Translations under genes and position numbers: made by a program
Shown here: one piece after another, positions 45,124 through 53,779 of the stretch
Layout of the letters: each line of letters begins with the position of its first letter
How positions within the stretch are numbered: the first letter of the stretch is position 1
From: Streptomyces genisteinicus
GTDB taxonomy: Bacteria > Actinomycetota > Actinomycetes > Streptomycetales > Streptomycetaceae
Assembly: GCF_014489615.1 (NCBI RefSeq)
Contig: NZ_CP060825.1
Span: forward strand, 7,238,001 to 7,302,000
Length of the DNA: 64,000 nucleotides
Reading direction: 5' to 3'
The notes under the pieces: model-generated
What the model saw: the letters and a program-made list of their open reading frames with translations, nothing else
What the model was told of the DNA's origin: nothing
Database searches by the model: none

Positions 45124-45714
45124 GTGCCGGTCCACCGCCTCGTCCGCCGTGCAGCAGCCGTCCTCGCCTGCACCGCCGTCCCCCTGACCGTCCTCGCCGG
45201 CACGGCCACCGCCGCGCAGCCGGGGACGGAGACCGTCGACCTCACGCGGTACGCCGGAGCCTGGTACCAGGTGGCGGCAGTGCCCCAACTGTTCGAGATC
45301 CAGTGCAAGAAGAACGTCAAGGCCGTCTACACCCCGCAGGCCGACGGCACCGTCGGCGTCCGCAACACCTGCACCACGTGGTGGGGATCGACGAGCGCGG
45401 TCAACGGTGCGGCGCGCCCGCTCGACGCCTCCAACACCCGTCTGAACGTGTCGTTCGTACCCCGGCCCGGCGGCGGTTTCGTCAACGGCGGCGACGGCAA
45501 CTACGTGATCGTGGGACTCGCCCCGGACTACTCGTGGGCAGCCGTCACCAACGACGACCGGTCCGCGGGCTTCCTCCTCTCCCGTACTCCCGCGCTGAAC
45601 GCCGCGGACAAGGCGGCAGCGGTGGAAGCGTTCACGGAAGCGGGCGTGGCCGCCTGCGACCTGCGCCTGACGCGACAGGACGGGGGTACGGGCCGTACCG
45701 GTCCGCTCTGCTGA
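45124..45714 (+). CDS. Secreted lipocalin (Blc family)
   Basis: A 196-residue protein from GTG 45124. An N-terminal signal peptide (RRAAAVLACTAVPLTVLAGTATAA) is followed by the lipocalin opening VDLTRYAGAWYQVAAVPQLFE, containing the G-x-W motif, and later NYVIVGLAPDYSWAAVTNDDR. Paired Cys suggest disulfides. Blc-type lipocalins bind lipophilic ligands at the cell surface; ligand unknown. A terminator hairpin follows at 45732. Confidence 0.9.
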   Translation: MPVHRLVRRAAAVLACTAVPLTVLAGTATAAQPGTETVDLTRYAGAWYQVAAVPQLFEIQCKKNVKAVYTPQADGTVGVRNTCTTWWGSTSAVNGAARPLDASNTRLNVSFVPRPGGGFVNGGDGNYVIVGLAPDYSWAAVTNDDRSAGFLLSRTPALNAADKAAAVEAFTEAGVAACDLRLTRQDGGTGRTGPLC

Positions 45715-45731
45715 CAGCTGCTGGTCCAGGT

Positions 45732-45761
45732 GACGGATCCCCCCGCCAGGAGGGATCCGTC
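45732..45761. terminator. Terminator between lipocalin and kinase genes
   Basis: Perfect 10-bp inverted repeat (GACGGATCCC / GGGATCCGTC) with a 10-nt loop between convergent genes. Confidence 0.7.
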
Positions 45762-45790
45762 GCCGCGCGTCACCGTCGCCCCGGGGAACG

Positions 45791-46447
45791 TCAGTGCGCG
45801 AACGCGGGGACCCCGGGGGCACGGGCCGCCGGGCACGCTCCCTGCGCCTGCGCCTGCGCCTGTGCCTGTGCCTGCGCGGGCGTCGGCGCGAGGGTCGGCC
45901 CGATCAGCGGCATCACGGCCGCGATCATCTCCTCCTCGCTCGCGGTCCCGTCCACGACCAAGTCGGCCGCTGCCCGCGAAGGCGCGACGTGGGCAGCGTG
46001 GCGGTCCCTGCCGGTCTGCAGGTAGTTGCGCAGGGAGAGCAGGGGGTCCTGCCGCTGCGCCTCGATCTTCCGGAGGATCTTGCGGGCCAGGCGGATGTCG
46101 TCGGGGGTGTCGACGTACACCCGCCACCCCGCCCGCCGGACCACGGACGGCAGCGACAGCGCGAACAGGCCCTCGACCACCACCAGCAGCACGCCGGGGC
46201 GCAGCAGCGCGGTGTCGATGGCGTCGGTCACCGCGGTCTCGTCGATCGACCCCGGATGGTTCCAGTCGAGGATGGCGTGCCCGCTGGCACTCACCGTCCA
46301 CACACCCCTCAGGGGGTCGTGCGCGGGCACGTAGTAGTCGTCCAGATGGATCAGTGCCACGCTGTCGGGACACCGCAGGGACAGAGCTTCGGCAAGGGTC
46401 GACTTGCCGGATGCGGTGCCGCCTGCGACCGCCAGTACACCCGTCAT
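45791..46447 (-). CDS. Uridine kinase-like P-loop protein
   Basis: A 218-residue protein. Walker A GGTASGKST (residues 9-17), IHLDDYYVPAHDP (acceptor-binding Asp-Asp), DWNHPGSID, and the lid region DTPDDIRLARKILRKIE match the uridine kinase/phosphoribulokinase family. The C-terminus has a run of six Ala-Gln repeats (AQAQAQ...) coded by a simple gcctgc/gcctgt repeat, then a short Cys/Pro-rich end. Substrate probably a nucleoside; not proven. Confidence 0.85.
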   Translation of the reverse strand: MTGVLAVAGGTASGKSTLAEALSLRCPDSVALIHLDDYYVPAHDPLRGVWTVSASGHAILDWNHPGSIDETAVTDAIDTALLRPGVLLVVVEGLFALSLPSVVRRAGWRVYVDTPDDIRLARKILRKIEAQRQDPLLSLRNYLQTGRDRHAAHVAPSRAAADLVVDGTASEEEMIAAVMPLIGPTLAPTPAQAQAQAQAQAQGACPAARAPGVPAFAH

Positions 46448-46740
46448 ACCGGGCGCTCCTCATGTGCTCAAAGGGGAAGGATGAAGCGGCTGGACAAGCC
46501 GGGTGGAGGGACTTTAAGGCGGCGTGCTCACCCATGGCAAGCAGGGACAGCGGCCCGGTTTCAGCAGAGGCCCGGGCCGCGGCATCCGGTGCCCCGCGCG
46601 CCGCTCCCGGTGCCGCTCCAGGCCCTCCACGTGGTGTCACGGATCCCGGACGCAGGGTGTGCGGACGACGGTCCGGAGCCCGCGCGGTTCCCGCACCCGG
46701 CCGGCCCGGCGACCGCCTGCGGCGGCCCCGGCCGCTGCCT

Positions 46741-46842
46741 CCTCACCTCACCTCACCTCACCTCACCGCGGCGCGCCTCACCGCGCCGCGTCGCGGCCGG
46801 CGCCCGGCCGCACCGCCCGCCCGCCCGCCCGCCCGTCCGCCC
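46741..46842. repeat. Simple repeats: five CCTCA units and a CCCG tract
   Basis: CCTCA is repeated five times in tandem at 46741-46765, and a (CCCG)n-type tract lies at about 46812-46842. Both fall in the 405-bp gap (46448-46853) between the kinase and MarR genes, in which I see no gene. Confidence 0.85.
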
Positions 46843-46853
46843 GGACGGACCCG

Positions 46854-47378
46854 TCAGCGGTCGCCCGTCGGGCCGAAGTCGTCCGGGACGATGCGCAGCT
46901 TCTCCGCGATGCGGGCGAGGGCCTTCTGGTCGGTGGCGTTGAGCGCGTCGAGGACGGTGCCGCGTACGGAGCGCAGATGGGTGGGCGCCGCCCGCTCCAC
47001 GAGGCCGAAGCCGGCGTCGGTGAGCTCGGCGAGGGTGTAGCGGCCGTCGGCGGGGTCGGGTGTCCGGACGACCCAGCCGCGCTGTTCGCAGCGCTTGACG
47101 ACGTTGGAGAGGCGGGAGAGCGACCCGCTGGCGAGGAAGGCGAGTTCGCCCATCCGCAGCTTTCGCCGCGGGGCCTCGGAGAGGTGACTGAGCACGAGGT
47201 ACTCGAACAGGGTGAGGCCGTGGTCCTGCCGCAGCGGTTGTTCGAGCTTGCCGGGCAGCAGCAGAACGAGGGAGATCAGCCCCGTCCAGGCGGCCTTCTC
47301 CTGTTCGGAGAGCCACCGCAGTTCCTCTCCCTCCTCGGGTCCGCCCGCGCCGCTCATGGGTCCCTCCGTGCTGCTCAT
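46854..47378 (-). CDS. MarR-family transcriptional regulator
   Basis: A 174-residue winged-helix protein. The recognition region reads LTLFEYLVLSHLSEAPRRKLRMGELAFLASGSLSRLSNVVKRCEQRGWVVR, then the wing with DPADGRYTLAELTDAG. ATG 47378 was chosen because GGAGGA lies five bases upstream; a longer form from 47447 would read through a palindromic operator. It is divergent from a RidA gene, with two palindromes between them, and presumably represses both. Confidence 0.9.
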   Translation of the reverse strand: MSSTEGPMSGAGGPEEGEELRWLSEQEKAAWTGLISLVLLLPGKLEQPLRQDHGLTLFEYLVLSHLSEAPRRKLRMGELAFLASGSLSRLSNVVKRCEQRGWVVRTPDPADGRYTLAELTDAGFGLVERAAPTHLRSVRGTVLDALNATDQKALARIAEKLRIVPDDFGPTGDR

Positions 47379-47410
47379 GCAGTCCTCCGTGTCTCCGACG
47401 ACATCGGCGA

Positions 47411-47430
47411 TGACTTTGCGCTTGAAGTCA
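47411..47430. promoter_or_regulatory. Palindromic operator 1 in the marR-ridA gap
   Basis: TGACTTTGCGCTTGAAGTCA is an inverted repeat (TGACTT...AAGTCA) similar to operator 2, whose centre is 33 bp away (about three helical turns). Likely MarR-protein site. Confidence 0.75.
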
Positions 47431-47443
47431 TCGCTTGTTAGTC

Positions 47444-47463
47444 TCACTTTACGCGTGAAGTGA
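47444..47463. promoter_or_regulatory. Palindromic operator 2 in the marR-ridA gap
   Basis: TCACTTTACGCGTGAAGTGA is symmetric except for one pair. It shares the ACTTt-CG-GAAGT pattern with operator 1 and lies 44 bp upstream of the RidA start. Confidence 0.8.
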
Positions 47464-47506
47464 TAGCGAGGGGGAAGCGCCCCCGCGGACAGGAAGAGGG
47501 ATCACC

Positions 47507-47932
47507 ATGAGCACTGTCACCTTCGGCGTCGCGCCGGGCTACGGCGAGAAGTTGCACGCGGCCCTCGGCTACAGCGGGGCCGTCCGGGTCGGCGACCGGG
47601 TGGAGATCTCCGGCCAGGCCGGGGTGGACGACGACCTGCTCGTCCCCGACTCGCTGGAGGACGAGATCGTCCGGGCCTTCGACAACGTGGAGCGCACCCT
47701 GGCCACGGTCGGTGCGACCTGGAAGGACGTCATCCACGTCAACTCGTACCACAAGGTCGCACCGGGAGACGACGCCATCGGCGACGACCACAACCGGGTC
47801 ATGGCGGAGCAGTTCCGCCGCCGGCTCGGCGGCCGCGCGCCGATCTGGACCGAGACCGGCGTCACCGTCCTCGGCCTCGCCGCCATGCGTGTGGAGATCC
47901 GCGTCACCGCCATCGTCGGCTCCGGGGAATGA
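47507..47932 (+). CDS. RidA/YjgF-family protein
   Basis: A 141-residue protein of the RidA fold: GYSGAVRVGDRVEISGQAG, a central helix region, and the signature-like RRLGGRAPIWTETGVTVLGLAAMRVEIRVTA. The conserved Arg of true RidA enamine deaminases is replaced in the usual position, as in other subgroups, so activity may differ. Expression is probably controlled by the divergent MarR protein through the palindromes at 47411 and 47444. Confidence 0.9.
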   Translation: MSTVTFGVAPGYGEKLHAALGYSGAVRVGDRVEISGQAGVDDDLLVPDSLEDEIVRAFDNVERTLATVGATWKDVIHVNSYHKVAPGDDAIGDDHNRVMAEQFRRRLGGRAPIWTETGVTVLGLAAMRVEIRVTAIVGSGE

Positions 47933-48031
47933 ACCGCCCGCTGACCGTGCGGCCGAACCTGCCGGAACGCCACGGCAACCGCTCACCCGGGACATCGTTC
48001 CCCGTGGTGAGGGCAGCAGCGGCTGCGGCGC

Positions 48032-48463
48032 CTACGAGGCGGTCCAGCCGGCCGCGTTCGAGCCGGACTCGTAGCTGTAGCGAGTGCCGCGGTCCCATGC
48101 GTCACCGGTGAGGTGCTCGTATGCGTGATCGGGTACGTAGAGCAGGGCTTCCGCCCAGACGAGGCCGTCGGCGTACGGCGTGAACCGCTCCGGGTCTCGC
48201 AGCACGCGCTCGAACTCCTCGCGCCCGGCCGCGACAACCGCGGCCCGCGTGTGGAGGAACTGATCGCCCGACAGGCCGTCGCCGTATTCCTTGCGGTCAA
48301 GTCGGTACAGGGCCCAGGAGAGCTGCTCCGCGAATCCGACCACGTCGTGCACGGGGCCGTTCATCAGGTGGGCCGTCAGGGCAGCGGCGAGCTCATCGCC
48401 CTCGGGATCGGGGACGGAGGGGCTGCACGCTTCGATCAGCTGCCAGAAGGCGGTCTCGTTCAT
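48032..48463 (-). CDS. DUF4240-domain protein
   Basis: A 143-residue cytoplasmic protein: MNETAFWQLIEACSPS opening, then LMNGPVHDVVGFAEQLSWALYRLDRKEYG, LSGDQFLHTRAAVVAAGREEFERVL, which is the DUF4240 pattern common in Streptomyces. Function unknown. Start ATG 48463 chosen because the family begins MxxxxFWxLI; upstream residues do not fit. Confidence 0.85.
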   Translation of the reverse strand: MNETAFWQLIEACSPSVPDPEGDELAAALTAHLMNGPVHDVVGFAEQLSWALYRLDRKEYGDGLSGDQFLHTRAAVVAAGREEFERVLRDPERFTPYADGLVWAEALLYVPDHAYEHLTGDAWDRGTRYSYESGSNAAGWTAS

Positions 48464-48704
48464 GGCGGAGAGCATGGCGGACGGGTGTGACAACCCGTGG
48501 ACTGCTTGTGCGGCGCGGGAAGGCCGCAAGCCGCCGCGGGGGAAATGAGGTGCGAACGCCTTCCCGGGGCGGCTGCCGGTCACATGACGGCGACTGGTGA
48601 GGAACGGTCATGGCCCCGTCACACTCGCCGCGTGGACCGGTCATGGACCGCTGCGAGGCTCCTGCGAGGCCTTGAGAGAGGCCCCGGGAAAGGAGACGCA
48701 CCAC

Positions 48705-49055
48705 ATGACCTTGCAGAAGAAGAGGAACCCCGCCATGCGGAACACCACAAGCAGGCTCCGCCTGGCTGCGGCCGCGTTCAGCGCCCTGCTCCTCGCGGGC
48801 AGCGCACTCTCCGGAAGTGCCCATGCCGCGCCCGAAGCGAAGGCCGCCGCAGAGATGGGGGTCAGGGCCTGCGGCTACTACGAGACGCAGACGGACGCGT
48901 ACTACGGGCACTGCGGCAGCACCTGGGTCAAGATCCAGGTCGACATCGACTGGTGGCCGACCGACATCAAGAGGTGCGTCCGGCCGGGCGAGACCCATCT
49001 CGGCACGACCGGCGAGATCGACAACGCATGGGCCATCCCGGGTACTTGCGGCTGA
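48705..49055 (+). CDS. Small secreted Cys-containing protein (DUF6355-like)
   Basis: A 116-residue precursor from ATG 48705 with AAGGAG upstream. A signal peptide (LRLAAAAFSALLLAGSALSGSAHAA) precedes a ~70-residue mature domain with four Cys (RACGYYETQ, GHCGSTW, KRCVRPG, GTCG), suggesting two disulfides. It resembles the small secreted family I know as DUF6355; the role is unknown. Confidence 0.8.
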   Translation: MTLQKKRNPAMRNTTSRLRLAAAAFSALLLAGSALSGSAHAAPEAKAAAEMGVRACGYYETQTDAYYGHCGSTWVKIQVDIDWWPTDIKRCVRPGETHLGTTGEIDNAWAIPGTCG

Positions 49056-49204
49056 GTGCCGCTGCCCCCGAGGCCGACGTGACAGAGCGGCGGTTGCGGC
49101 CGACCGGTGAACAGCCCGGTGGATCGGGTCGCCTGGCCGCCTGAGCCGTGGCCGGGCGGCCAGACGGCCGCCGGCGGGCCGGCTTCCCCGGCGGGAAGCC
49201 GGAC
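49056..49204. other. Short intergenic stretch
   Basis: No gene supported. It leads into the decayed aldolase remnant. Confidence 0.4.
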
Positions 49205-49600
49205 TCCGCCGTCGTCGTGGAGATCGGCGTCACCCGCGTCGACGCCTCCTCGCCGGCCACGGCGCCGGAGCCGGGAACTGCCCGCTGGAGGCGATCATCG
49301 CGGTAGCCGACCTGATGGACTGGGAGCACGGCTGCGACCTGCCCCCTGATGGACGCCGAAGACGACGTCGTACGTCCCCTGCAGGACCGCGAAGTCCGCG
49401 TCGACCGTGAAGCCCTCACCCTCGGCTACGCGGGCGTGTACTCCAGTTTCCTGCGCCACGTGGAAGCCGCCGCACGCCGGCACGGCCTCGACACCCGCGC
49501 CATCCTCGTCGAGTTCGGCCGCCGCAAGATGGCCGGCGGCCAGGAAGACATGATCACGGACATCGCCCTCGACCTCGCGGCGGCCGGCTCCGTCGCCTGA
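49205..49600 (+). pseudogene. 4-hydroxy-2-oxovalerate aldolase remnant (MhpE/DmpG type)
   Basis: The open frame from 49349 (83 residues) reads VVRPLQDREVRVDREALTLGYAGVYSSFLRHVE...VEFGRRKMAGGQEDMITDIALDLA, the C-terminal end of 4-hydroxy-2-oxovalerate aldolase. Upstream, pieces of the preceding part are recognisable in shifting frames (GVTRVDAS; then AGHGAGAGNCPLEAIIAVADLMDWEHGCDL). Several frameshifts and the missing catalytic barrel show a dead gene. No acetaldehyde dehydrogenase partner is adjacent. Confidence 0.82.
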
Positions 49601-49945
49601 CACATTGCGGCTGGTACCGATCCCCAGTGGCCGGGCGACGGGACGGCTCTGCCGACGCCGGCCGCCGGACTCGGGGGGTGTGGGGCGAAGCCGGTCGGCG
49701 TACTCACAGTCAGGAGACGCGTCAGGAACGGAGAGTCGAGCCGGGACCGGACGCGGCTGACTCGAGGGCGCCGAGGACGCACTGTCGGTCGAGCTCCCGT
49801 ACGGCGGCGGGCGGCGGACTCGTGCAGGGGTGAGCCTGTCGGGCGGGAACGGCTTCTCCCACGGCCGCCGGAGGTCTGCCGCCGGGGGCGGGCGAGCCGG
49901 AGCTGGGTGAAGACGACGACGATCGAACATCGAGTGGTGCCAACC
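49601..49945. other. Gene-free stretch
   Basis: About 345 bp with no recognisable gene on either strand; open frames lack family similarity that I can see. Confidence 0.4.
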
Positions 49946-50163
49946 TCAGGAGGACAGGGCCAAGGCCAGCGAGGCGACGGCGGTGGCGAGGTAGAAGCCG
50001 GGAAACGCAAGGTTGCGGAACACGCGGGCGCGCACATGGAAGGCGAGCGCGCCCAGGTAGAGCAGGACGAGACCGCCGGCTGCGGCGGCACCGAGGGGGC
50101 GCAGTGCGGTGTCGACGAGGCCGAGGAGGAGGCCCGCCGTCCCGGCCAGTTTGAGGGGCGTGC
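49946..50163 (-). pseudogene. DoxX-like membrane protein, C-terminal fragment
   Basis: About 70 residues in frame: TPLKLAGTAGLLLGLVDTALRPLGAAAAGGLVLLYLGALAFHVRARVF...FYLATAVASLALAL, resembling the last three membrane segments of DoxX-family proteins. The N-terminal half is missing; sequence upstream (beyond about 50163) belongs to a different gene on the other strand. Most likely a truncated relic. Confidence 0.65.
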
Positions 50164-50966
50164 TTCGCTGGTTCACCCGTCGCCTCATTGACCTCAGACG
50201 CTTCGAGCGGGCGGAACAGATCATCGAGGGGCACTGTCTCGACGGGTTCCTTCTTGGCGAGCTCTCTGCGGCTCTCGGACTTGCCAGCCACTACAAGGAG
50301 GCTGAGCGCCTGGCTCGCCGGGCGTACGAGGTGAGCGGTAACCGGAACGGTCAGCGCAGCCTGGCTCACCACCTGCTGACGCTGGGCATGCGCCACTCAG
50401 CCGCACGCATTTACTCATGGGCCGTCGACACCGGAGATTCAGTCGCCGCGCGGTGGCTCACTGCGTACCACGAAGCCCGCGGCGATCGGATCGCGGCAGA
50501 GCGTCTAGCGCACACAGCCCTCACGGAGTACGGAAGCCCGTCCGCCGCCCTCGCGCTTGCGCAGTTGCGTGTTACCGCCGGAGCATCCGACGACGCGCAA
50601 CGATTGTGCCGACACATCGCCGATCACGGCCACACTGATGCACTGGTGGCCTTCGCGCGCGAAAGATCAGACCACCGTGACCACGCCACTGCCACCTGTT
50701 TCTACAGTGCGGCCGCCGCTGCGAAGCACCCGAAGGCTCTCGAGTGGATGTCATGGCACAGGGAGGGACGAGGCCACCATCAGCACGCCGAGGACCTGGC
50801 ACATGCAGCAGCGGCGGCCGGAAATAGCCATGCCCTGCACGGGCTCGCCCAACTGAGATTCTTCAACGGCGATATCCACGACGCCCAGCGTCTGAATCGC
50901 GCCGCTGCACTCGCAGGGTCAGCATCAGCCCGGGAGTGGCTAATCCGTAGAGGATTCCAACCGTGA
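50160..50966 (+). CDS. TPR/SEL1-like repeat protein, probably 5'-truncated
   Basis: About 268 residues of helical repeats (ERAEQIIEGHCLDGFLLGELSAALG, EAERLARRAYEVSGN, AERLAHTALTEYGSPSAALALAQLRVTAGA, DAQRLNRAAALAGSASAREWLIRRGFQP). Larger Streptomyces proteins of this type have a long N-terminal part; here the upstream sequence is antisense to the DoxX fragment. GTG 50160 or 50109 could serve as start, but a strong ribosome-binding site is absent. Codon use is less GC-extreme than the left half of the window. Confidence 0.6.
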   Translation: MLRWFTRRLIDLRRFERAEQIIEGHCLDGFLLGELSAALGLASHYKEAERLARRAYEVSGNRNGQRSLAHHLLTLGMRHSAARIYSWAVDTGDSVAARWLTAYHEARGDRIAAERLAHTALTEYGSPSAALALAQLRVTAGASDDAQRLCRHIADHGHTDALVAFARERSDHRDHATATCFYSAAAAAKHPKALEWMSWHREGRGHHQHAEDLAHAAAAAGNSHALHGLAQLRFFNGDIHDAQRLNRAAALAGSASAREWLIRRGFQP

Positions 50967-51222
50967 GTCATGTCGTCGTTGCCGATGACGTCTGGCATGC
51001 CGAGCAGGGGTCTGTACGCTGAGTGACTGCCTGCGAGGGCAGGACAGCTAGGGCGTGCCAGCGGCTTGAGGGTGATCCAGCGGTCCGTGCGGGGCGGGGT
51101 ACCGCCGGCAAGATCCCGACGGCACCGCATCAGGCGCTATCACTCCTACTGTCCGCCGAGACCGTGTCCACTGCTTCTTCAGTCAGCGGTCCTGATCAAG
51201 GAGTGGAAGAAGTCCGGGTGTT
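50967..51222. other. Intergenic gap
   Basis: About 255 bp between convergent TPR genes; no gene or clear hairpin seen. Confidence 0.4.
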
Positions 51223-53028
51223 TCAGGAGCTGGCCGGTGAGACGTGCTCGGAGCGCCCCTTCCCCTTCCAGTAAGCAAGATTGTTGCGCATCGCCTGACT
51301 CGTGGGGTGCTGTTCTCCCAATATGCGAAGGCTGTCGGCGAGGGTCTGTTCGTAGAGCGGAACCGCGCGCGCAAGGTCTCCTGTCAGTGCGTAGGCACTG
51401 GCGAGGTTGCCCTGCGAAGTCAGGGTGTCGGGATGATGTGCACCCAGCACCCGCCTACGGTCCGCCAGCGCATCTTCGTACAGTTCGATCGCTGCATCAA
51501 TATCGTCTGCCAACGCGTAGGCGCCGGCAAGATTGTTCCGCGCGAGCAGAGTGTCAGGATGGTCTGGCCCCAGGACCCGCATGCTGTCTGCAAGTGTTTC
51601 TTGGTACAGCGACACGGAACGCGCAAGGTCCCCAGCTGACTCGTAGGCGCCGGCAAGATTGTTCCGCGCGAGCAGAGTGTCAGGATGGTCTGGCCCCAGA
51701 ACCCGCATGCTGTCTGCAAGCGACTGCTCATACAGTGGGATCGCTCGCTGCAGATCCCCAGCTGCCCCGTAGGCGCCGGCAAGATTGTTCCGCGCGAGCA
51801 GAGTGTCAGGATGGTCTGGCCCCAGAACCCGCATGCTGTCTGCAAGCGACTGCTCATACAGTGGGATCGCTCGCTCCAGATCACCCATCGCCAGATGGAC
51901 ACCTGCCAGGTTGGACAGTGACGCCGCAAAGTCTGCAGCGTACGCGGAAGGGGAAGTCGTCATCAGCCGACGGTAGAACTCCACCGCTTCGACGTTGGCG
52001 CTCATCGCTTCCGGCAGCCGTCCTGCTTCAGCGAGGCGATTGCCGAGGTTGTTCAGCGACATGGCGAGGTCAGGAATGAAGGCGTCCGGGTCCTCCGCAG
52101 CCAGACGCCGACGAATCTCGACAGCCTCTTCGATAGTAGCCAGTGCCTCCTGCCACCGGCCAAGTTCGCCATACCGTGCGGACAGGTTGTTCAGCGACGC
52201 GGCGAGGTCAGGCATGTACGCGACGGGGTCGTCAGCGGCCAGGCGACGACGAATCTGTACGGCCTCCTCGATCGCAGTCAGTGCTTCCTCTCGTCGCCCG
52301 ACGTCTCCCAAGGTGATCGACAGGTTGTTCAGCGACATGGCAAAGCTCGGCATGTACGCGACGGGGTCGTCAGCGGCCAGGCGACGACGAATCTGTACGG
52401 CCTCCTCGATCGCAGCCAGCGCCTCATGCCAGCGGCCGAGACCGCCGCATTGCACAGAGAGGTTGTTCAGCGATGCGGCGAGGTCCGACATGAAGGCGTG
52501 CGGGTTGCCCGCGGCTAGCCGCCGGTAGAGGGCTACTGCTTCCTCGATAGCGGCGAGCCCCTCTTCTCGTCGCCCCACATGCCCGCAGGTGATCGACAGG
52601 TTGTTCAGCGATGCGGCGAGGTCCGGCACGAACGCTGCTGGGTCATTGTCAGCCAGCCGCCGACGGATCTCAACGGCCCGACGCACAGTCGCGAGGGCTT
52701 CGAGACGCCGACCTGTGTCAGCCTTTAGGACGCCCAGGCTGTTCAGCACCAGAAGCAGGCCCTGGAGGTCACCAAGGCTCTGGAGGATGTCGGCAGCAGC
52801 TGTTCGAACGGAGACGGCCTCATTCGCATCGTCGGCTCGACCGGTGCGTCGAAACCTAGCCTCCAGTACGTGGCCGAGCTTTCGCAGGAGCTCCGCTTGG
52901 TCAGCGTCTGCCACTGGGATACCGCATACGGCAGCCCTGAGGGAAGAGATCTCTTGGTCCAAGTCTGCTAGTGAGTCCGTGGCCCGCTCCTGACGCCAGT
53001 TGGACGGTGCCTGGTCATGGCTGTCCAT
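51223..53028 (-). CDS. Kinesin-light-chain-type tetratricopeptide repeat protein
   Basis: A 601-residue soluble protein. After an N-terminal helical part come about six 46-residue units (EALAAIEEAVQIRRRLAADD type) and five 42-residue KLC-type units (RVLGPDHPDTLLARNNLAGAY type). Three of the latter are almost identical in DNA. There is no catalytic domain, so it is likely a scaffold or sensor. The start overlaps the end of the HTH gene by 14 bp, pointing to coupled expression. KLC-type TPR proteins are often found with NTPase or peptidase effectors, none of which is adjacent here. Confidence 0.9.
   Translation of the reverse strand: MDSHDQAPSNWRQERATDSLADLDQEISSLRAAVCGIPVADADQAELLRKLGHVLEARFRRTGRADDANEAVSVRTAAADILQSLGDLQGLLLVLNSLGVLKADTGRRLEALATVRRAVEIRRRLADNDPAAFVPDLAASLNNLSITCGHVGRREEGLAAIEEAVALYRRLAAGNPHAFMSDLAASLNNLSVQCGGLGRWHEALAAIEEAVQIRRRLAADDPVAYMPSFAMSLNNLSITLGDVGRREEALTAIEEAVQIRRRLAADDPVAYMPDLAASLNNLSARYGELGRWQEALATIEEAVEIRRRLAAEDPDAFIPDLAMSLNNLGNRLAEAGRLPEAMSANVEAVEFYRRLMTTSPSAYAADFAASLSNLAGVHLAMGDLERAIPLYEQSLADSMRVLGPDHPDTLLARNNLAGAYGAAGDLQRAIPLYEQSLADSMRVLGPDHPDTLLARNNLAGAYESAGDLARSVSLYQETLADSMRVLGPDHPDTLLARNNLAGAYALADDIDAAIELYEDALADRRRVLGAHHPDTLTSQGNLASAYALTGDLARAVPLYEQTLADSLRILGEQHPTSQAMRNNLAYWKGKGRSEHVSPASS
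51531..51908. repeat. Three tandem 126-bp units inside the TPR gene
   Basis: The block beginning gattgttccgcgcgagcag recurs at 51531, 51657 and 51783, exactly 126 bp apart; the second and third copies differ by only a few bases over most of their length. This indicates recent in-frame duplication of a 42-residue unit. A 138-bp period is also visible at about 52226 and 52364. Confidence 0.85.
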
Positions 53029-53590
53029 CGACGCCTCCTACTTCTTTGATGATCTCCACTGCCATCTGCCTATCGAAGACGTCCAGGGTCCGCTGGCGGG
53101 GATCCCAACGGAGCAATGGCTGGCTCATCAATGGTCTCTCACGCGGTACTTCGCCTGACTCTCCGGCAGGCCGCCTTTCCGTGAGGGTGCCATCTGGCGC
53201 GGGATCTTGCTCGGCGCCGGCCCGTACCGAGGGCGTCACGGGCGGCCGGTCTGGCCGTGGTAAACCCTCGTCTGCGCGACGCCACTGAGTGTGGATCTGC
53301 TGCACGACGACGGTGATGTCGGCAGGCTCACCCACGCACTGCATCTCGACAAGGACTCGCACGAGGGACTCGAGGTTGTTCCAGCGGGGGGTACCGGTGC
53401 CTCGCAATACAGCGCTGACCCCCTCGTGACTCAGCGTGCCGGGGAGATCGTCTCGTTCCCGGATCCATCCGCTGATGGTCCTGGCGGGCGGCTTGCCCGC
53501 CAGGGCGTACAGGTCGTGGAGAGCTGCGGCCAGATCTCTGCGCGGCCCGGGAGGAAGCCGCTCCTCGTCCGGCATGCGAATGCCTACCAA
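53015..53590 (-). CDS. Putative helix-turn-helix regulator coupled to the TPR gene
   Basis: A 191-residue protein. The N-terminal ~85 residues (DLAAALHDLYALAGKPPARTISGWIRERDDLPGTLSHEGVSAVLRGTGTPRWNNLESLVRVL) resemble the XRE-like module placed before TPR or NTPase effectors in Streptomyces: helix, ARTIS..., then ...SHEGVSAVLRG.GTPRW. The middle is a Pro/Arg-rich linker; the C-terminal 40 residues (FDRQMAVEIIKEVG) are unassigned. Its end overlaps the TPR gene start. Confidence 0.7.
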   Translation of the reverse strand: MVGIRMPDEERLPPGPRRDLAAALHDLYALAGKPPARTISGWIRERDDLPGTLSHEGVSAVLRGTGTPRWNNLESLVRVLVEMQCVGEPADITVVVQQIHTQWRRADEGLPRPDRPPVTPSVRAGAEQDPAPDGTLTERRPAGESGEVPRERPLMSQPLLRWDPRQRTLDVFDRQMAVEIIKEVGGVDGQP

Positions 53591-53779
53591 GGCATCTCCG
53601 TCAGTCTTTGTCAGGTTCTGTCAGGCCGTCAGTGTCCCAGCCATTCCAGGCCGGTGTCAGGTCATCACCCGAATGGGTCCCGTCGGAGCGCCGACAGGGT
53701 TGGCTCGGGCTCCTCCGCACGCGGCGCATCGTTGTTGCTGGCCCCCTCGCCCGAGGAGGCAGAGGAGGAAGGCAAAGAC

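Noticed and set aside
46812..46842. Short tandem GC-rich units considered as a CRISPR-like array
   Set aside because: Units are 4 bp, with no spacers; it is a simple repeat. No CRISPR array or cas gene was seen anywhere in the window.
47379..47447. Longer MarR start at 47447
   Set aside because: It crosses palindromic operator 1 and lacks a ribosome-binding site, whereas ATG 47378 has GGAGGA.
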